This document shows, piece by piece, positions 21,911-30,151 of a stretch of DNA of 31,389 bases. Made by a program: the position numbers and the translations under genes. The stretch spans positions 1 to 31,389 of the forward strand of contig DASZMN010000059.1 of assembly GCA_035551835.1 (NCBI GenBank). Reading direction: 5' to 3'. Source of the DNA: Bog-473 sp035551835 (GTDB lineage Bacteria > Actinomycetota > Acidimicrobiia > Acidimicrobiales > RAAP-2). Each line of letters starts with the position of its first letter. Position 1 is the first letter of the stretch. The notes below the pieces were generated by a model. It did no database searches. It saw nothing but the letters and a program-made list of their open reading frames with translations, and was not told where the DNA came from.

Positions 21911-24062
21911 GCGGGTCCCGAGGCAGCCCGAGGATGCGCTCGGCGATCTGGTTCCGGGTGATCTCGGACGTCCCGCCTGCAATCGACATGGCCCGCGTCG
22001 CCAGCTGGGTGAAGCCCGCCAACGCGTCCTCGCCGTCGAGGAACGTCGTCGACGCGCCGACCAGGTCCGCCTGCAGGCGCGCCCGGTCGTGGCCGTGCTC
22101 GGCCAGCACGAGCTTCGTCACGTTGCCCTCGGGCCCCGGGCCGGCACCGACCACCGCCCGCTGGGCCCGCCGCAGGTTGAGCGCCTTGAGCGCGTGCTCC
22201 TTGGCCAAGACCGCCCCGATGCGGGCGGACGCACCGGGCACGCGGTCGCCACCGCGCTTGCGCAGCGCCAGCAGGTCCATGGGCAGGAACAGGCCACCGG
22301 TCCCGCCACCGATCGACACCCGCTCGTTGCCGAGGGTGGAGCGGGCCACGGTCCAGCCGTCGTTCGGCGTCCCGACGACGTCGTCGTCGGGCACGAACAC
22401 GTCGTTGAAGAAGACCTCGTTGAAGTCCGAGTTGCCGGTGATCTGACGCAGCGGCCGCACCTCGACGCCGGGTGCATGCATGTCGATCACCATCGCCGTA
22501 ATGCCCGCGTGCTTCGGGGCGTCGGGATCGGTCCGCACGGTTGCGAGGCCCAGATCGCAGTGCTGGGCGCCGCTGGTCCAGACCTTCTGGCCGTTGACCT
22601 TCCACCCGCCGTCCACCCGGGTGCCCCGGGTCTTGACCGCGGCCGCGTCCGAACCCGCGTCGGGCTCGCTGAAGAGCTGGCACCACACGTACTCGCCCAT
22701 CAGCGTCTTCGCGACCCAGCGCTCCTCCTGGTCCGGCGTCGCGTACTGGTTGACCGTCATGATGTTCCAGCCGGTGATGCCGAGGCCCGGCACCTTGACG
22801 CCGGCGGCGCGCAGCTCCTCGTCGATGACGATCTGCTCGACGGCCCCCGCGGCGCGACCCCAGGGCTGCGGCCAGTGCGGCACCAGCAGGCCGGCGTCGA
22901 GCAGCGCCCTGCGTTGCTCCTCGCGTGGCAACGCACCGATGCGCGCCGCGTCGGCCCGGATCTCGGCACGAATGGCCTCGGCCTCGGGCGGCAGGTCGAG
23001 CGTCACCTCACGAGTGGTGCCGCGTTCGGCCTGAGCCGTCACGTCCTCAGCGTCGCCGGGCCTGCCCAACACGGCGTTGAGGGACAGGGCCCGGCGCAGG
23101 AACAGGTGGGCGTCGTGCTCCCAGGTGAAGCCGATGCCGCCGTGAACCTGGATGTTCATCTGGGCGTTGTGCACCGCCGGCGCGAAGGCCAGGTGGGCCG
23201 CCATGGCGGCGGCCAGCTCGAACTCGTCCAAGGAATCGGCGGCGGCGCGTGCGGCATCCCAGACCGTCGCGGTGGCGAGCTCGGCCGCGACGAGCATGTC
23301 GGCGCAGTGGTGCTTGACCGCCTGGAAGGTCCCGATCGTGCGCCCGAACTGGACGCGCTCTTGCGCGTAGGCCACGGCCGCGTCGGTGCACGCCGTCAGC
23401 ACGCCCGCCGCCTCGGCCGCACCGAGGGTGCGGGCCAGGGCGCGGGCGACCGGGACCGCGCCCGTGAGCACGTCGGCCGCGTCGAGCGGCACCGAGGACA
23501 CGGTTGCCGTGGCCGAGCGGCGGGACGGGTCGATGTCCTTGGTCCCGCCCAGGGTGAGACCGTCGACGGGGCTGGGCACGATGACAAGATCGTCGCCCGC
23601 TCGCAGAACCAAGAGCTCGGCGGCCCGCCCGCCGAGCACGATCCCACCGTCGCCGCCGAGTCGCCCGCCCTCGAGCGCCAGCGACCCGCCCAGGCCCAAC
23701 GCGGCGGTACGAGTGCCGTCCGCCAGGCTCGGCAGGTACCGGGCCTGCTGCTCGGGCGTGCCGCAGCGGGCGATGACCGCGGAGGCGAGGACGGTGGGCA
23801 GGAACGGGCCGGGCGCCACCTGCCGGCCGATCTCTTCGAGGATGACGGCGAGTTCGCTGACCGACGCGCCCGCCCCCCCGTGCTCCTCGGGCAGGTGCAC
23901 CCCGAGCCAGCCCAGCTCCGCCATCTCGGGCCAAAAGGTTGGGCGGGGCTCGGCCGCCGCCTCGAGCAGCGCACGGTTGGCCCCCAGTGCATCGTGGGCG
24001 GACAGCAGCCCGCGCACGGTGGCCGCCAGCTCCTGGTGCTCGTCGGTGATCGCGATCGGCAT
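21900..24062 (-). CDS. Fused two-domain acyl-CoA dehydrogenase, FadE34-like
   Basis: This 720-residue protein is two acyl-CoA dehydrogenase units in one chain, close in length and layout to mycobacterial FadE34 (ChsE3), which acts on a steroid side chain. The first half has MAELGWLGVHLPEEHGGAG, YAQERVQFGRTIGTFQAVKH and VHGGIGFTWEHD but a poor flavin loop. The second half has WCQLFSEPDAGSDAAAVKTR, WKVNGQKVWTSGAQH and a final SIAGGTSEITRNQIAERILG, but lacks the RxQFG helix. The halves thus complement each other like a fused heterodimer. The YEGT-type catalytic Glu is Gly here (AGGTSEI), so the base must lie elsewhere. The ATG start is conventional. A role in sterol or branched acyl-CoA oxidation is inference. 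Confidence 0.9.
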   Translation of the reverse strand: MPIAITDEHQELAATVRGLLSAHDALGANRALLEAAAEPRPTFWPEMAELGWLGVHLPEEHGGAGASVSELAVILEEIGRQVAPGPFLPTVLASAVIARCGTPEQQARYLPSLADGTRTAALGLGGSLALEGGRLGGDGGIVLGGRAAELLVLRAGDDLVIVPSPVDGLTLGGTKDIDPSRRSATATVSSVPLDAADVLTGAVPVARALARTLGAAEAAGVLTACTDAAVAYAQERVQFGRTIGTFQAVKHHCADMLVAAELATATVWDAARAAADSLDEFELAAAMAAHLAFAPAVHNAQMNIQVHGGIGFTWEHDAHLFLRRALSLNAVLGRPGDAEDVTAQAERGTTREVTLDLPPEAEAIRAEIRADAARIGALPREEQRRALLDAGLLVPHWPQPWGRAAGAVEQIVIDEELRAAGVKVPGLGITGWNIMTVNQYATPDQEERWVAKTLMGEYVWCQLFSEPDAGSDAAAVKTRGTRVDGGWKVNGQKVWTSGAQHCDLGLATVRTDPDAPKHAGITAMVIDMHAPGVEVRPLRQITGNSDFNEVFFNDVFVPDDDVVGTPNDGWTVARSTLGNERVSIGGGTGGLFLPMDLLALRKRGGDRVPGASARIGAVLAKEHALKALNLRRAQRAVVGAGPGPEGNVTKLVLAEHGHDRARLQADLVGASTTFLDGEDALAGFTQLATRAMSIAGGTSEITRNQIAERILGLPRDPLIR

Positions 24063-24263
24063 TGTCTGCCCCCTTGTCCGTGCCCGCCTTCGGCGCAGCG
24101 ACGCTACTGAACGCAGGTCCGGGCACCCAAGTCGGGGGCGCTACGCTGCCGTCGTGCTGTAGATCTCCGACGCCGCCCGCCCGACGTCCACTGACGCCAT
24201 GCGCCATCGCCGTCCTCGTCCCGTCCTGGTCTCGCACCTCTCTTTGGACCCTGGAGTTCTGCC

Positions 24264-25997
24264 GTGCCCTCTCGTTCGTCATCCGGGCCGGCCAACCGGC
24301 CCGCCAACCGGCCCGCCAACCGGCCCGCCGCCCCGGCCACCATGGCCACCCTCGTCGCCCGTCAGCTGCGCTTCGAGCGCGGCGGCCAGACCGTCATCGA
24401 CGGCGTGTCGCTGGCCATCGGCCCCGAGACCTGCCTGGGCATCGTCGGCCCCAACGGCGTCGGCAAGTCGACGCTGCTGCAGATGTTGGCCGGCCAGCTC
24501 GAGCCCGAGGGGGGCGACGTCCGCGTCGACCCGCCGACCGCCACCGTGGGCTACCTCAGCCAGGAGCACGACCATGCCGGCGACGAGACGGTGCGCGACG
24601 CCCTCTACCGTAGGACCGGCGCCGCCGCAGCCGAGGCGGAGTTGACCGGGGCGGCCGCCGCCCTCGGCGAGGGGCTGCCCCACGCAGAGGAGCGCTACAC
24701 GACGGCGCTGGCCCGCTACGAGTCACTCGGCGCCGCCGACTTCGAGGCGCGGCTCGCCGGCGTCCTCGAGCAGGTGGGCTTCGCGCCGGCGTTGGCCGAC
24801 AATCACGCCGGCGCGTTGTCGGGTGGGCAGGAGGCGCGGGTGGCCCTGGCGGCGATGCTGCTGGCGCGCTTCGACATCACGCTGCTCGACGAGCCGACGA
24901 ACGACCTCGACTTCGACGGGCTGGCCCGGCTCGAGGAGTTGGTGGCGCGGCGGCGGGGCGGCATGGTCATCGTGTCGCACGACCGCGCCTTCCTCGACGG
25001 GACGGTGACCGACGTGCTCGAGCTGGACGAGCACACGCGCCGCGCCCGGCTCTACGGCGGCGGCTGGTCCGGGTACCTGGCCGAGCGGGCGGCTGACCGC
25101 GCCCATGCGGAGGAGGCCTACGGCGTGTACGAGTCGCAGCGGGCCGAGTTGGCGCGGCGGGCCCAACGGGAGCGCCAGTGGGCGACGTCGGGGGTCAGCA
25201 AGGAGAAGAAGAGCCCGCGCGACAACGACAAGGCGCAACGCGACTTCCGCATCAACAAGACGGAGAATCTGGCGTCGCGGGCCCGGCGCACCGAGCGGGC
25301 GTTGGACGCGCTCGAGGCGGTGGACAAGCCGTGGGAGGGGTGGGATCTCCGCTTCAACATCAACGAGGCGGCGCGGTCCGGTGCGGTGGTCGCGCATCTG
25401 GCCGATGCGGTCGTCGAGCGCGGGAACTTCACGCTCGGGCCGTTCACCCTCGACATCGCGTGGGCGGACCGCCTCGCGCTCGTCGGTCCCAACGGCTCGG
25501 GCAAGACGACCGTGGTCGAGGCGATCCTGGGGCGGTTGCCCTTGGTGGCGGGCACCCGGCGCGTCGGACCGAGCGTGGTCGTCGGCGAGCTCGGCCAGGA
25601 CCGGCGCGTGCTGTCGGACGCCGCATCGAGCGTGGTCAACGCGTTCATGGCGGCGACGGGACTGACCATGGCGCCCGCGCGCTCGCAGCTGGCCAAGTTC
25701 GGGTTGGGCGCGGACACCGTGCTGCGACCGCCGGCCTCGCTCTCCCCCGGCGAGCGCACGCGCGCCGAGCTCGCCGCGTTCGCGGCGAGGGGCGTCAACT
25801 TCCTCGTGCTCGACGAGCCGACCAACCATCTCGACCTGCCGGCGATCGAGCAGCTGGAGTCCGCGCTCGAGAGCTACGAGGGCACGTTGCTCTTGGTCTC
25901 GCACGACCGGCGTCTCTTGGAGGCGATCACGCTGACCCGGCGGATGGTGCTGCCCGCACGCGACGAGGCGCTCCGGGGGCTGCGCGAGGACCGGTAG
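24264..25997 (+). CDS. ABC-F family ATPase (EttA/Uup-like)
   Basis: This 577-residue protein has two ABC domains and no membrane segment. The first has GPNGVGKST (62-70), LSGGQEARVAL and ITLLDEPTNDLDF; the second has GPNGSGKTT, a degenerate signature LSPGERTRAEL and FLVLDEPTNHLDL. The linker between them (VSKEKKSPRDNDKAQRDFRI, then LASRARRTERALDAL) is the basic helical arm that contacts tRNA on the ribosome. Members act in translation or antibiotic protection. GGAG seven bases before GTG 24264 supports a start giving a 26-residue N-terminal extension of Ala-Asn-Arg-Pro repeats; ATG 24342 would give the normal family start but lacks a ribosome site. It diverges from the acyl-CoA dehydrogenase gene. 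Confidence 0.9.
   Translation: MPSRSSSGPANRPANRPANRPAAPATMATLVARQLRFERGGQTVIDGVSLAIGPETCLGIVGPNGVGKSTLLQMLAGQLEPEGGDVRVDPPTATVGYLSQEHDHAGDETVRDALYRRTGAAAAEAELTGAAAALGEGLPHAEERYTTALARYESLGAADFEARLAGVLEQVGFAPALADNHAGALSGGQEARVALAAMLLARFDITLLDEPTNDLDFDGLARLEELVARRRGGMVIVSHDRAFLDGTVTDVLELDEHTRRARLYGGGWSGYLAERAADRAHAEEAYGVYESQRAELARRAQRERQWATSGVSKEKKSPRDNDKAQRDFRINKTENLASRARRTERALDALEAVDKPWEGWDLRFNINEAARSGAVVAHLADAVVERGNFTLGPFTLDIAWADRLALVGPNGSGKTTVVEAILGRLPLVAGTRRVGPSVVVGELGQDRRVLSDAASSVVNAFMAATGLTMAPARSQLAKFGLGADTVLRPPASLSPGERTRAELAAFAARGVNFLVLDEPTNHLDLPAIEQLESALESYEGTLLLVSHDRRLLEAITLTRRMVLPARDEALRGLREDR
24292..24327 (+). repeat. 12-bp coding tandem repeat at the ABC-F N-terminus
   Basis: CCAACCGGCCCG occurs three times exactly, in frame, encoding repeated Ala-Asn-Arg-Pro. 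It lies between the GTG with a ribosome site (24264) and the ATG where the conserved protein begins (24342). Confidence 0.96.
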
Positions 25998-26008
25998 GTT
26001 TGGCCGCC

Positions 26009-26950
26009 ATGAGTGCGGCGGGTGCGGATGGCGCGAATGGCACGAGTGGCGCGGACGCGGGTGGCGCTGGCGCACCACGAGGGGGCAAGGCGCGCGAGGC
26101 CGGTGCCGCCACCCTGGCCGCGCTGCGACGCGCCACGGCGCGCAAGGCGGCCGAGATGATCCGCAGCGATCCCGACGACGCCTCCACCGCGCTCGAGATC
26201 GGGCTCGTCGACGAGGAGTGGCTGCAGGCGCCGGGAGAACGATCGATCTCGTCGAGCGCGCCGAGTGAGATCTTGCGGCGCTTCCTCGAGCGGACGGTCG
26301 AGCGCCACCCGTCCAAGCTGTCCTCGCTCGGCCTCACGGCCGTCCAGCTGTTGTCCTCGGGCGACGAGGGGACAGGGAGCGCGGGCGGCAAGGGCGCGGC
26401 CAAGCAGCTGACCGTCGTCTTCACGGACCTCGAGGGCTTCACGGCGTACACCGACGGCAACGGCGACGCCGCGGCACTGGCGCTGATCGACGAGCACCAC
26501 GAGCGGGCCGCGCCGATCGTGCGGCGCTGGAACGGGCGGATCGTGAAGCATCTCGGCGACGGCCTGCTCTGCACCTTCCCAAAGCCAGCGTCGGGGCTGC
26601 GGGCCGCCCTCGACCTCCAGGACAGCGCGCCGGACCCGCTCCGGCTCCGCGCTGGCGTGCACATGGGCGAGGCGGTCGTGACCAAGGGTGACGTGGTCGG
26701 TCACGTGGTGAACGTGGCGGCCCGGGTGTGCGAGGCGGCCAAGGGCGGCCAGGTCCTCGCCACCGCCGAGGTGGTAGAGGCGGCCGGCTGGGGCGGCTCG
26801 GCCGGCTCGGGCGGCTCGGCCGGCTCGGCCGGCTCGGGCGACGCGCCGGGGGGTATGCGCGTGGGCCGGATGAAGTCGCGCAAGATGAAGGGGGTCAAGG
26901 CGCCGGTGCGCCTCTGCGAGGTGCGCGCGGTGCCCTTCCTCGAGGCCTGA
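26009..26950 (+). CDS. Class III adenylate/guanylate cyclase
   Basis: This 313-residue soluble protein has an N-terminal domain (about 30-120) carrying EMIRSDPDDASTALEIGLVDEEW and ILRRFLERTVERHPSKLSSL, without a known fold. A class III cyclase domain follows (about 133-300): TVVFTDLEGFTAYT with metal Asp140, VKHLGDGLLCTF with Lys180 and second metal Asp184, and GDVVGHVVNVAARVCEAAKG with Asn235 and Arg239 for the transition state. All catalytic positions I can locate are present, so it should make cAMP or cGMP. The loop before the last strands is replaced by a Gly/Ser/Ala segment (261-278) encoded by a 9-bp repeat. It lies 11 bp after the ABC-F gene and 119 bp before the hybrid kinase, same strand. 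Confidence 0.88.
   Translation: MSAAGADGANGTSGADAGGAGAPRGGKAREAGAATLAALRRATARKAAEMIRSDPDDASTALEIGLVDEEWLQAPGERSISSSAPSEILRRFLERTVERHPSKLSSLGLTAVQLLSSGDEGTGSAGGKGAAKQLTVVFTDLEGFTAYTDGNGDAAALALIDEHHERAAPIVRRWNGRIVKHLGDGLLCTFPKPASGLRAALDLQDSAPDPLRLRAGVHMGEAVVTKGDVVGHVVNVAARVCEAAKGGQVLATAEVVEAAGWGGSAGSGGSAGSAGSGDAPGGMRVGRMKSRKMKGVKAPVRLCEVRAVPFLEA
26786..26839 (+). repeat. 9-bp coding tandem repeat in the cyclase gene
   Basis: Six 9-mers of the form GGCTCGG(C/G)C (the first has a C-to-G change) encode alternating Gly-Ser-Ala and Gly-Ser-Gly triplets. They lie in frame inside the catalytic domain, between the last helix and the final strands of the cyclase fold. Confidence 0.95.
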
Positions 26951-27019
26951 GAAAGGGCGCCTGCCCCGGTGTAGCGTGACTCAGGCGTTCTGACCCAGGC
27001 AGGAGGACCGACCAAACCC

Positions 27020-27073
27020 ATGGGCGTTTCTCGAGAGGGCGTGGCTCTCGAGCGAGCCGCGACGGCACCATGA
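27020..27073 (+). CDS. Possible 17-residue leader peptide ahead of the hybrid kinase
   Basis: ATG 27020 opens a 17-codon frame (MGVSREGVALERAATAP) whose TGA at 27071-27073 overlaps the kinase ATG at 27070 (ATGA). AGGAGG at 27001-27006 is the only strong ribosome site before the kinase, 13 bases from this ATG but 63 from the kinase start, which itself has none. Ribosomes may therefore load at the leader and reinitiate on the kinase. Spacing to the leader ATG is longer than ideal, so this is tentative. Confidence 0.35.
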   Translation: MGVSREGVALERAATAP

Positions 27074-29577
27074 CGACGGACGACCCCACCTTGGCCGAGG
27101 CCGCGTCCGAGCCTCGCCGGGCCCACCCGGACCCGGACCCGGACCTGGACCCGGACCTGGACCCGGACCCAGTCCCTGACGCGGCCTCGACCACGCAGCC
27201 CGACTTCCGGGCGCTCTTCGAGTCGGCCCCCGGCCTCTATCTCGTCCTCGATCCCGACCTGGTGATCGTCGCCGCCAGCAACGCGTACCTCGCGGCGACG
27301 ATGACCGAGCGCGGTGAGGTCATGGGCCGTCCGGTCTTCGAGGTCTTCCCCGACAACCCCGACGACCCGGACACCGAGGGGGTGCGCAACCTGAAGGCGT
27401 CGCTCGCCCGCGTGCGGCGCGAGCGGCGGGACGACGTGATGTCGGTGCAGAAGTACGACGTTCAGCGGCCCGACTCGGAGGGGGGCGGCTTCGAAGAGCG
27501 GTTCTGGAGCCCGCACAACTCGCCGGTCCTCCAGGCCGATGGCTCCCTCGCCTACATCATCCACCAGGTCCAGGACGTCACGGACTTCATCCGGCTGGAG
27601 CGCCAGCGCGACGCCGAGCGCCCCCTGGAGCACGCGCGCTTCGATGCCATGGAGGCCGAGGTCGTCCGCCGGGCCCGCGAGGTGGCCGACGCCGGCCGGG
27701 CGCTCAAGGAGGCCAACGAACAGCTCGAGGTCCTGTACTCGCGCTCGCAGGAGCTCGACCGCCTCAAGACCGAGTTCTTCTCGAACGTGAGCCACGAGCT
27801 CCGCACCCCGCTCTCGCTCATCCTCGCCCCGGCCGAGCGGCTCCTGGCCGAGGAGGAGCTGCCGCCCGACGGCCGCGGCCGGCGTGACCTCGAGGTGATC
27901 CTGCGCAACGCGCGGGTCCTGCTGGCCCACGTCAACGACCTGCTCGACGCGTCCAAGATCGAGGCCGCCAAGCTGGAGCTCGAGTACGCCGAGCTCGACC
28001 TCGCCCACCTGGTGCGCATCGTGGCCAACAGCTTCGAGACGCTCGCGGTCGACCGGGCCGTGCACTTCGTCGTGGTGGCGCCCGAGGACGAGGTGCCGGC
28101 GCAGGTGGACCCGCGCCGCGTCCACCAGGTCCTGTTGAACCTCCTCTCCAACGCGTTCAAGCTCACGCCGAAGGACGGCACCGTCCGGATCGAGCTGCGC
28201 AACGCGGCCGGCGGTGACGCCGTCCAGGTCGAGGTCGCCGACAGCGGGCCGGGCATTCCGCCCGACCGCCGCGACGAGGTCTTCGGCCGCTTCCACCAGC
28301 TCGACGGGACGTCCACGCGCAAGATGCCCGGCACCGGCCTCGGCCTCCACATCGCCAAGGAGCTGGTCCAGCTCCACGGCGGCAGCATCGGGGTGGCCCA
28401 GGCGCCCGAAGGAGGAGCGCTCTTCCTCGTCGAGCTCCCCCTCCAGGCGCCGGAGGGTGCGGAGGTGCGCGCCGACGACCCGACGGCGCGCACCGCCCCC
28501 GCTCCGTCCGACACCTTCCTGGCCGGGTACACCGCGAGCGGGCCCCAGCGCGACGCGCCACCCGACCTGGTGGCGGACCTCCCCCAGGTCCTGGTCATCG
28601 AGGACAACGTCGACATGAACCGCTTCGTGTGCGAGGCGCTCGCACCGGCGTTCCGCGTCTACGGCGCCCTCGACGGCCGAGAGGGGCTCGAGCTGGCGCG
28701 AGCGGTCAAGCCCGACCTGATCGTGTGCGACTTCATGATGACCGAGCTGGGCGGGGACGAGCTGGTGCGGGCCGTGCGGGCCGACGAGTCGATCGATTCG
28801 ACGCCGATCCTGATCCTGACCGCCCGCAACGACTCGACGGCGCGCATCGACGTGCTGCGCTCCGGGGCCAGCGACTACCTGCTGAAGCCGTTCTTCCAGC
28901 CCGAGCTGCGCGCCCGGGTCGACAACCTGGTGAAGGTCAAGCAGTCCGAGAAGACCCTGCGCGCCCTCGAGATGGCGAACGAGCGTGACCGCATCGCACG
29001 CGATCTGCACGACCTCGTGATCCAGAGGGTCTTCGGGGTGGGCATGCGCCTCACCTCGATGCTCGGCGGCCTGCCCGCCTCGACCGGCGAGCGCGTCCGC
29101 GAGGTCGTCGACGAGCTCGACAAGGTGATCGCCGACATCCGCACGACGATCTTCGACCTGCAGGCGCAACGGACGGCCGCCCGGGGACTGCGCCGGGGCG
29201 TGCTGCAGCTCTCGAGCGACGCCTCCGAGCGCCTGGACTTCCGGCCCCGCGTCCACTTCGACGGGCCCATCGACACCGCCGTCGACCGCGAGATGGCGGA
29301 CCAGCTCCTCGCCGTCCTGCGCGAGTCGCTCTCCAACATCATCCGCCACGCCGGGGCGAGCGCCGTCGAGGTCACGGTGGCCGCCGAGCACGACGACCTG
29401 GTCCTCAGGGTGGCCGACGACGGCGTCGGCCCGGCGCCCCCGGACACTCGCGTCAGCGGCTTCGGGCTGCGCAACATGGAGTCGCGGGCGCGCTCGCTCG
29501 GGGGGACCTGCCGGGTCCGGGCCAACGAGCCCCGGGGCACGGTCGTCGAGTGGAGGGTCCCGCTCCGAACGGGCTGA
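27070..29577 (+). CDS. Hybrid sensor kinase: PAS - HisKA/HATPase - receiver - HisKA_3/HATPase
   Basis: This 835-residue soluble protein has, after a Asp-Pro repeat tail (19-37): a PAS-like domain (about 45-180, PDFRALFESAPGLYLVL); a coiled-coil linker; a classical HisKA domain with His242 in SHELRTPLSLIL; a HATPase with LLNLLSNAFK (Asn361), DSGPGIP (391-397) and GTGLGLHIAK; a receiver domain (about 506-620) with Glu511/Asp512, phospho-acceptor Asp554 in VCDFMM and Lys606 in LLKPF; then a second, NarL/DevS-type module with His647 in RDLHDLVIQRVF and its own HATPase (Asn756 in SLSNIIRHA, DDGVGP 783-788, GFGLRNMESRA). All key residues of both kinases are present. No membrane segment is seen, so the sensing is cytoplasmic. 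No response regulator gene is nearby, so the target is unknown. Confidence 0.93.
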   Translation: MTTDDPTLAEAASEPRRAHPDPDPDLDPDLDPDPVPDAASTTQPDFRALFESAPGLYLVLDPDLVIVAASNAYLAATMTERGEVMGRPVFEVFPDNPDDPDTEGVRNLKASLARVRRERRDDVMSVQKYDVQRPDSEGGGFEERFWSPHNSPVLQADGSLAYIIHQVQDVTDFIRLERQRDAERPLEHARFDAMEAEVVRRAREVADAGRALKEANEQLEVLYSRSQELDRLKTEFFSNVSHELRTPLSLILAPAERLLAEEELPPDGRGRRDLEVILRNARVLLAHVNDLLDASKIEAAKLELEYAELDLAHLVRIVANSFETLAVDRAVHFVVVAPEDEVPAQVDPRRVHQVLLNLLSNAFKLTPKDGTVRIELRNAAGGDAVQVEVADSGPGIPPDRRDEVFGRFHQLDGTSTRKMPGTGLGLHIAKELVQLHGGSIGVAQAPEGGALFLVELPLQAPEGAEVRADDPTARTAPAPSDTFLAGYTASGPQRDAPPDLVADLPQVLVIEDNVDMNRFVCEALAPAFRVYGALDGREGLELARAVKPDLIVCDFMMTELGGDELVRAVRADESIDSTPILILTARNDSTARIDVLRSGASDYLLKPFFQPELRARVDNLVKVKQSEKTLRALEMANERDRIARDLHDLVIQRVFGVGMRLTSMLGGLPASTGERVREVVDELDKVIADIRTTIFDLQAQRTAARGLRRGVLQLSSDASERLDFRPRVHFDGPIDTAVDREMADQLLAVLRESLSNIIRHAGASAVEVTVAAEHDDLVLRVADDGVGPAPPDTRVSGFGLRNMESRARSLGGTCRVRANEPRGTVVEWRVPLRTG
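27126..27167 (+). repeat. 6-bp coding tandem repeat at the kinase N-terminus
   Basis: Seven hexamers CC(C/T)GGA encode (Asp-Pro/Asp-Leu) units in the disordered N-terminal tail of the hybrid kinase. Two units carry the T variant, alternating with C units. Confidence 0.92.
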
Positions 29578-29588
29578 GTTATTCGGTC

Positions 29589-29663
29589 GCCCTCGGCCAT
29601 GCCGCCCTCGGCCATGCCGCCCTCGGCCATGCCGCCCTCGGCCATGCCGCCCCCGGCCACGCC
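29589..29663. repeat. 15-bp tandem repeat behind the hybrid kinase
   Basis: GCCCTCGGCCATGCC occurs four times exactly, then once with two changes, then as a 10-base partial copy to 29673. It begins 11 bases after the kinase TGA. The rest of the 297-bp gap to the next gene holds a GCACA-CTGT-TGTGC hairpin (29807-29820) and nothing else I can name. Confidence 0.96.
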
Positions 29664-29874
29664 GCCCCCGGCAGAATGCAAGGGCTCCCCGCCCCCCACG
29701 CACAATTCGCGCGCGCTTTGCATGCGATCACGGGCGTCAACCCCCGTTCCAGCGCATGCGCACCGCGATCGCAACCGGTATGCGCCAGTTCCTCACCCCG
29801 CCCGCGGCACACTGTTGTGCAGTCGTAGTTGGAGTCGTCGTCCGAAGTTGCCGTTCGGAGGGGAGGTGTCGGAC

Positions 29875-30141
29875 ATGACGCAGAGCCTGAGCGATGCGGA
29901 GCAGATGGTCCGACAGCTCATCGCCGACGCCAACCGGGCGCACTTCGAGGCGGCCTGGCACTACGAGCTGACCAGTGACGTGGACAACATCGAGGTCGCC
30001 CGCGCCGACGGCGCCAACGTGCTGCGGATCCACCCGTGCTGGCTGCGCTACGTCGTGGCCCAGGGCGACTTCAAGTCCTGCGTGGCCGACGAGATCGAGG
30101 CCTGGTACCTCCTGGCCCAGCTCACCGGCACCGCCGCCTGA
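29875..30141 (+). CDS. Small acidic hypothetical protein
   Basis: This 88-residue protein starts at ATG 29875 after a very good ribosome site (GGGAGGTG, six bases spacing), so it is probably well translated. The sequence has an N-terminal helix (SLSDAEQMVRQLIADANRAH), a middle part with FEAAWHYELTSDVDNIEVAR, and a C-terminal helix with VADEIEAWYLLAQLTG. It has no signal peptide, membrane segment or motif of a known family. The longer upstream frame would run through non-coding sequence and is not used. A candidate T-tract terminator follows the stop. It may be a partner of the preceding kinase, but only proximity suggests this. Confidence 0.68.
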   Translation: MTQSLSDAEQMVRQLIADANRAHFEAAWHYELTSDVDNIEVARADGANVLRIHPCWLRYVVAQGDFKSCVADEIEAWYLLAQLTGTAA

Positions 30142-30151
30142 GCCTCCGCTC

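Noticed and set aside
20937..24110. Very long plus-strand open frame (over 1000 codons)
   Set aside because: It is antisense to the acyl-CoA dehydrogenase and neighbours. High third-position G+C keeps such shadow frames open; the peptide is Arg/Gly/His-rich with no motif.
26701..29703. Very long minus-strand open frame opposite the hybrid kinase
   Set aside because: Same shadow effect. The kinase frame has complete, ordered domains while this one has none.
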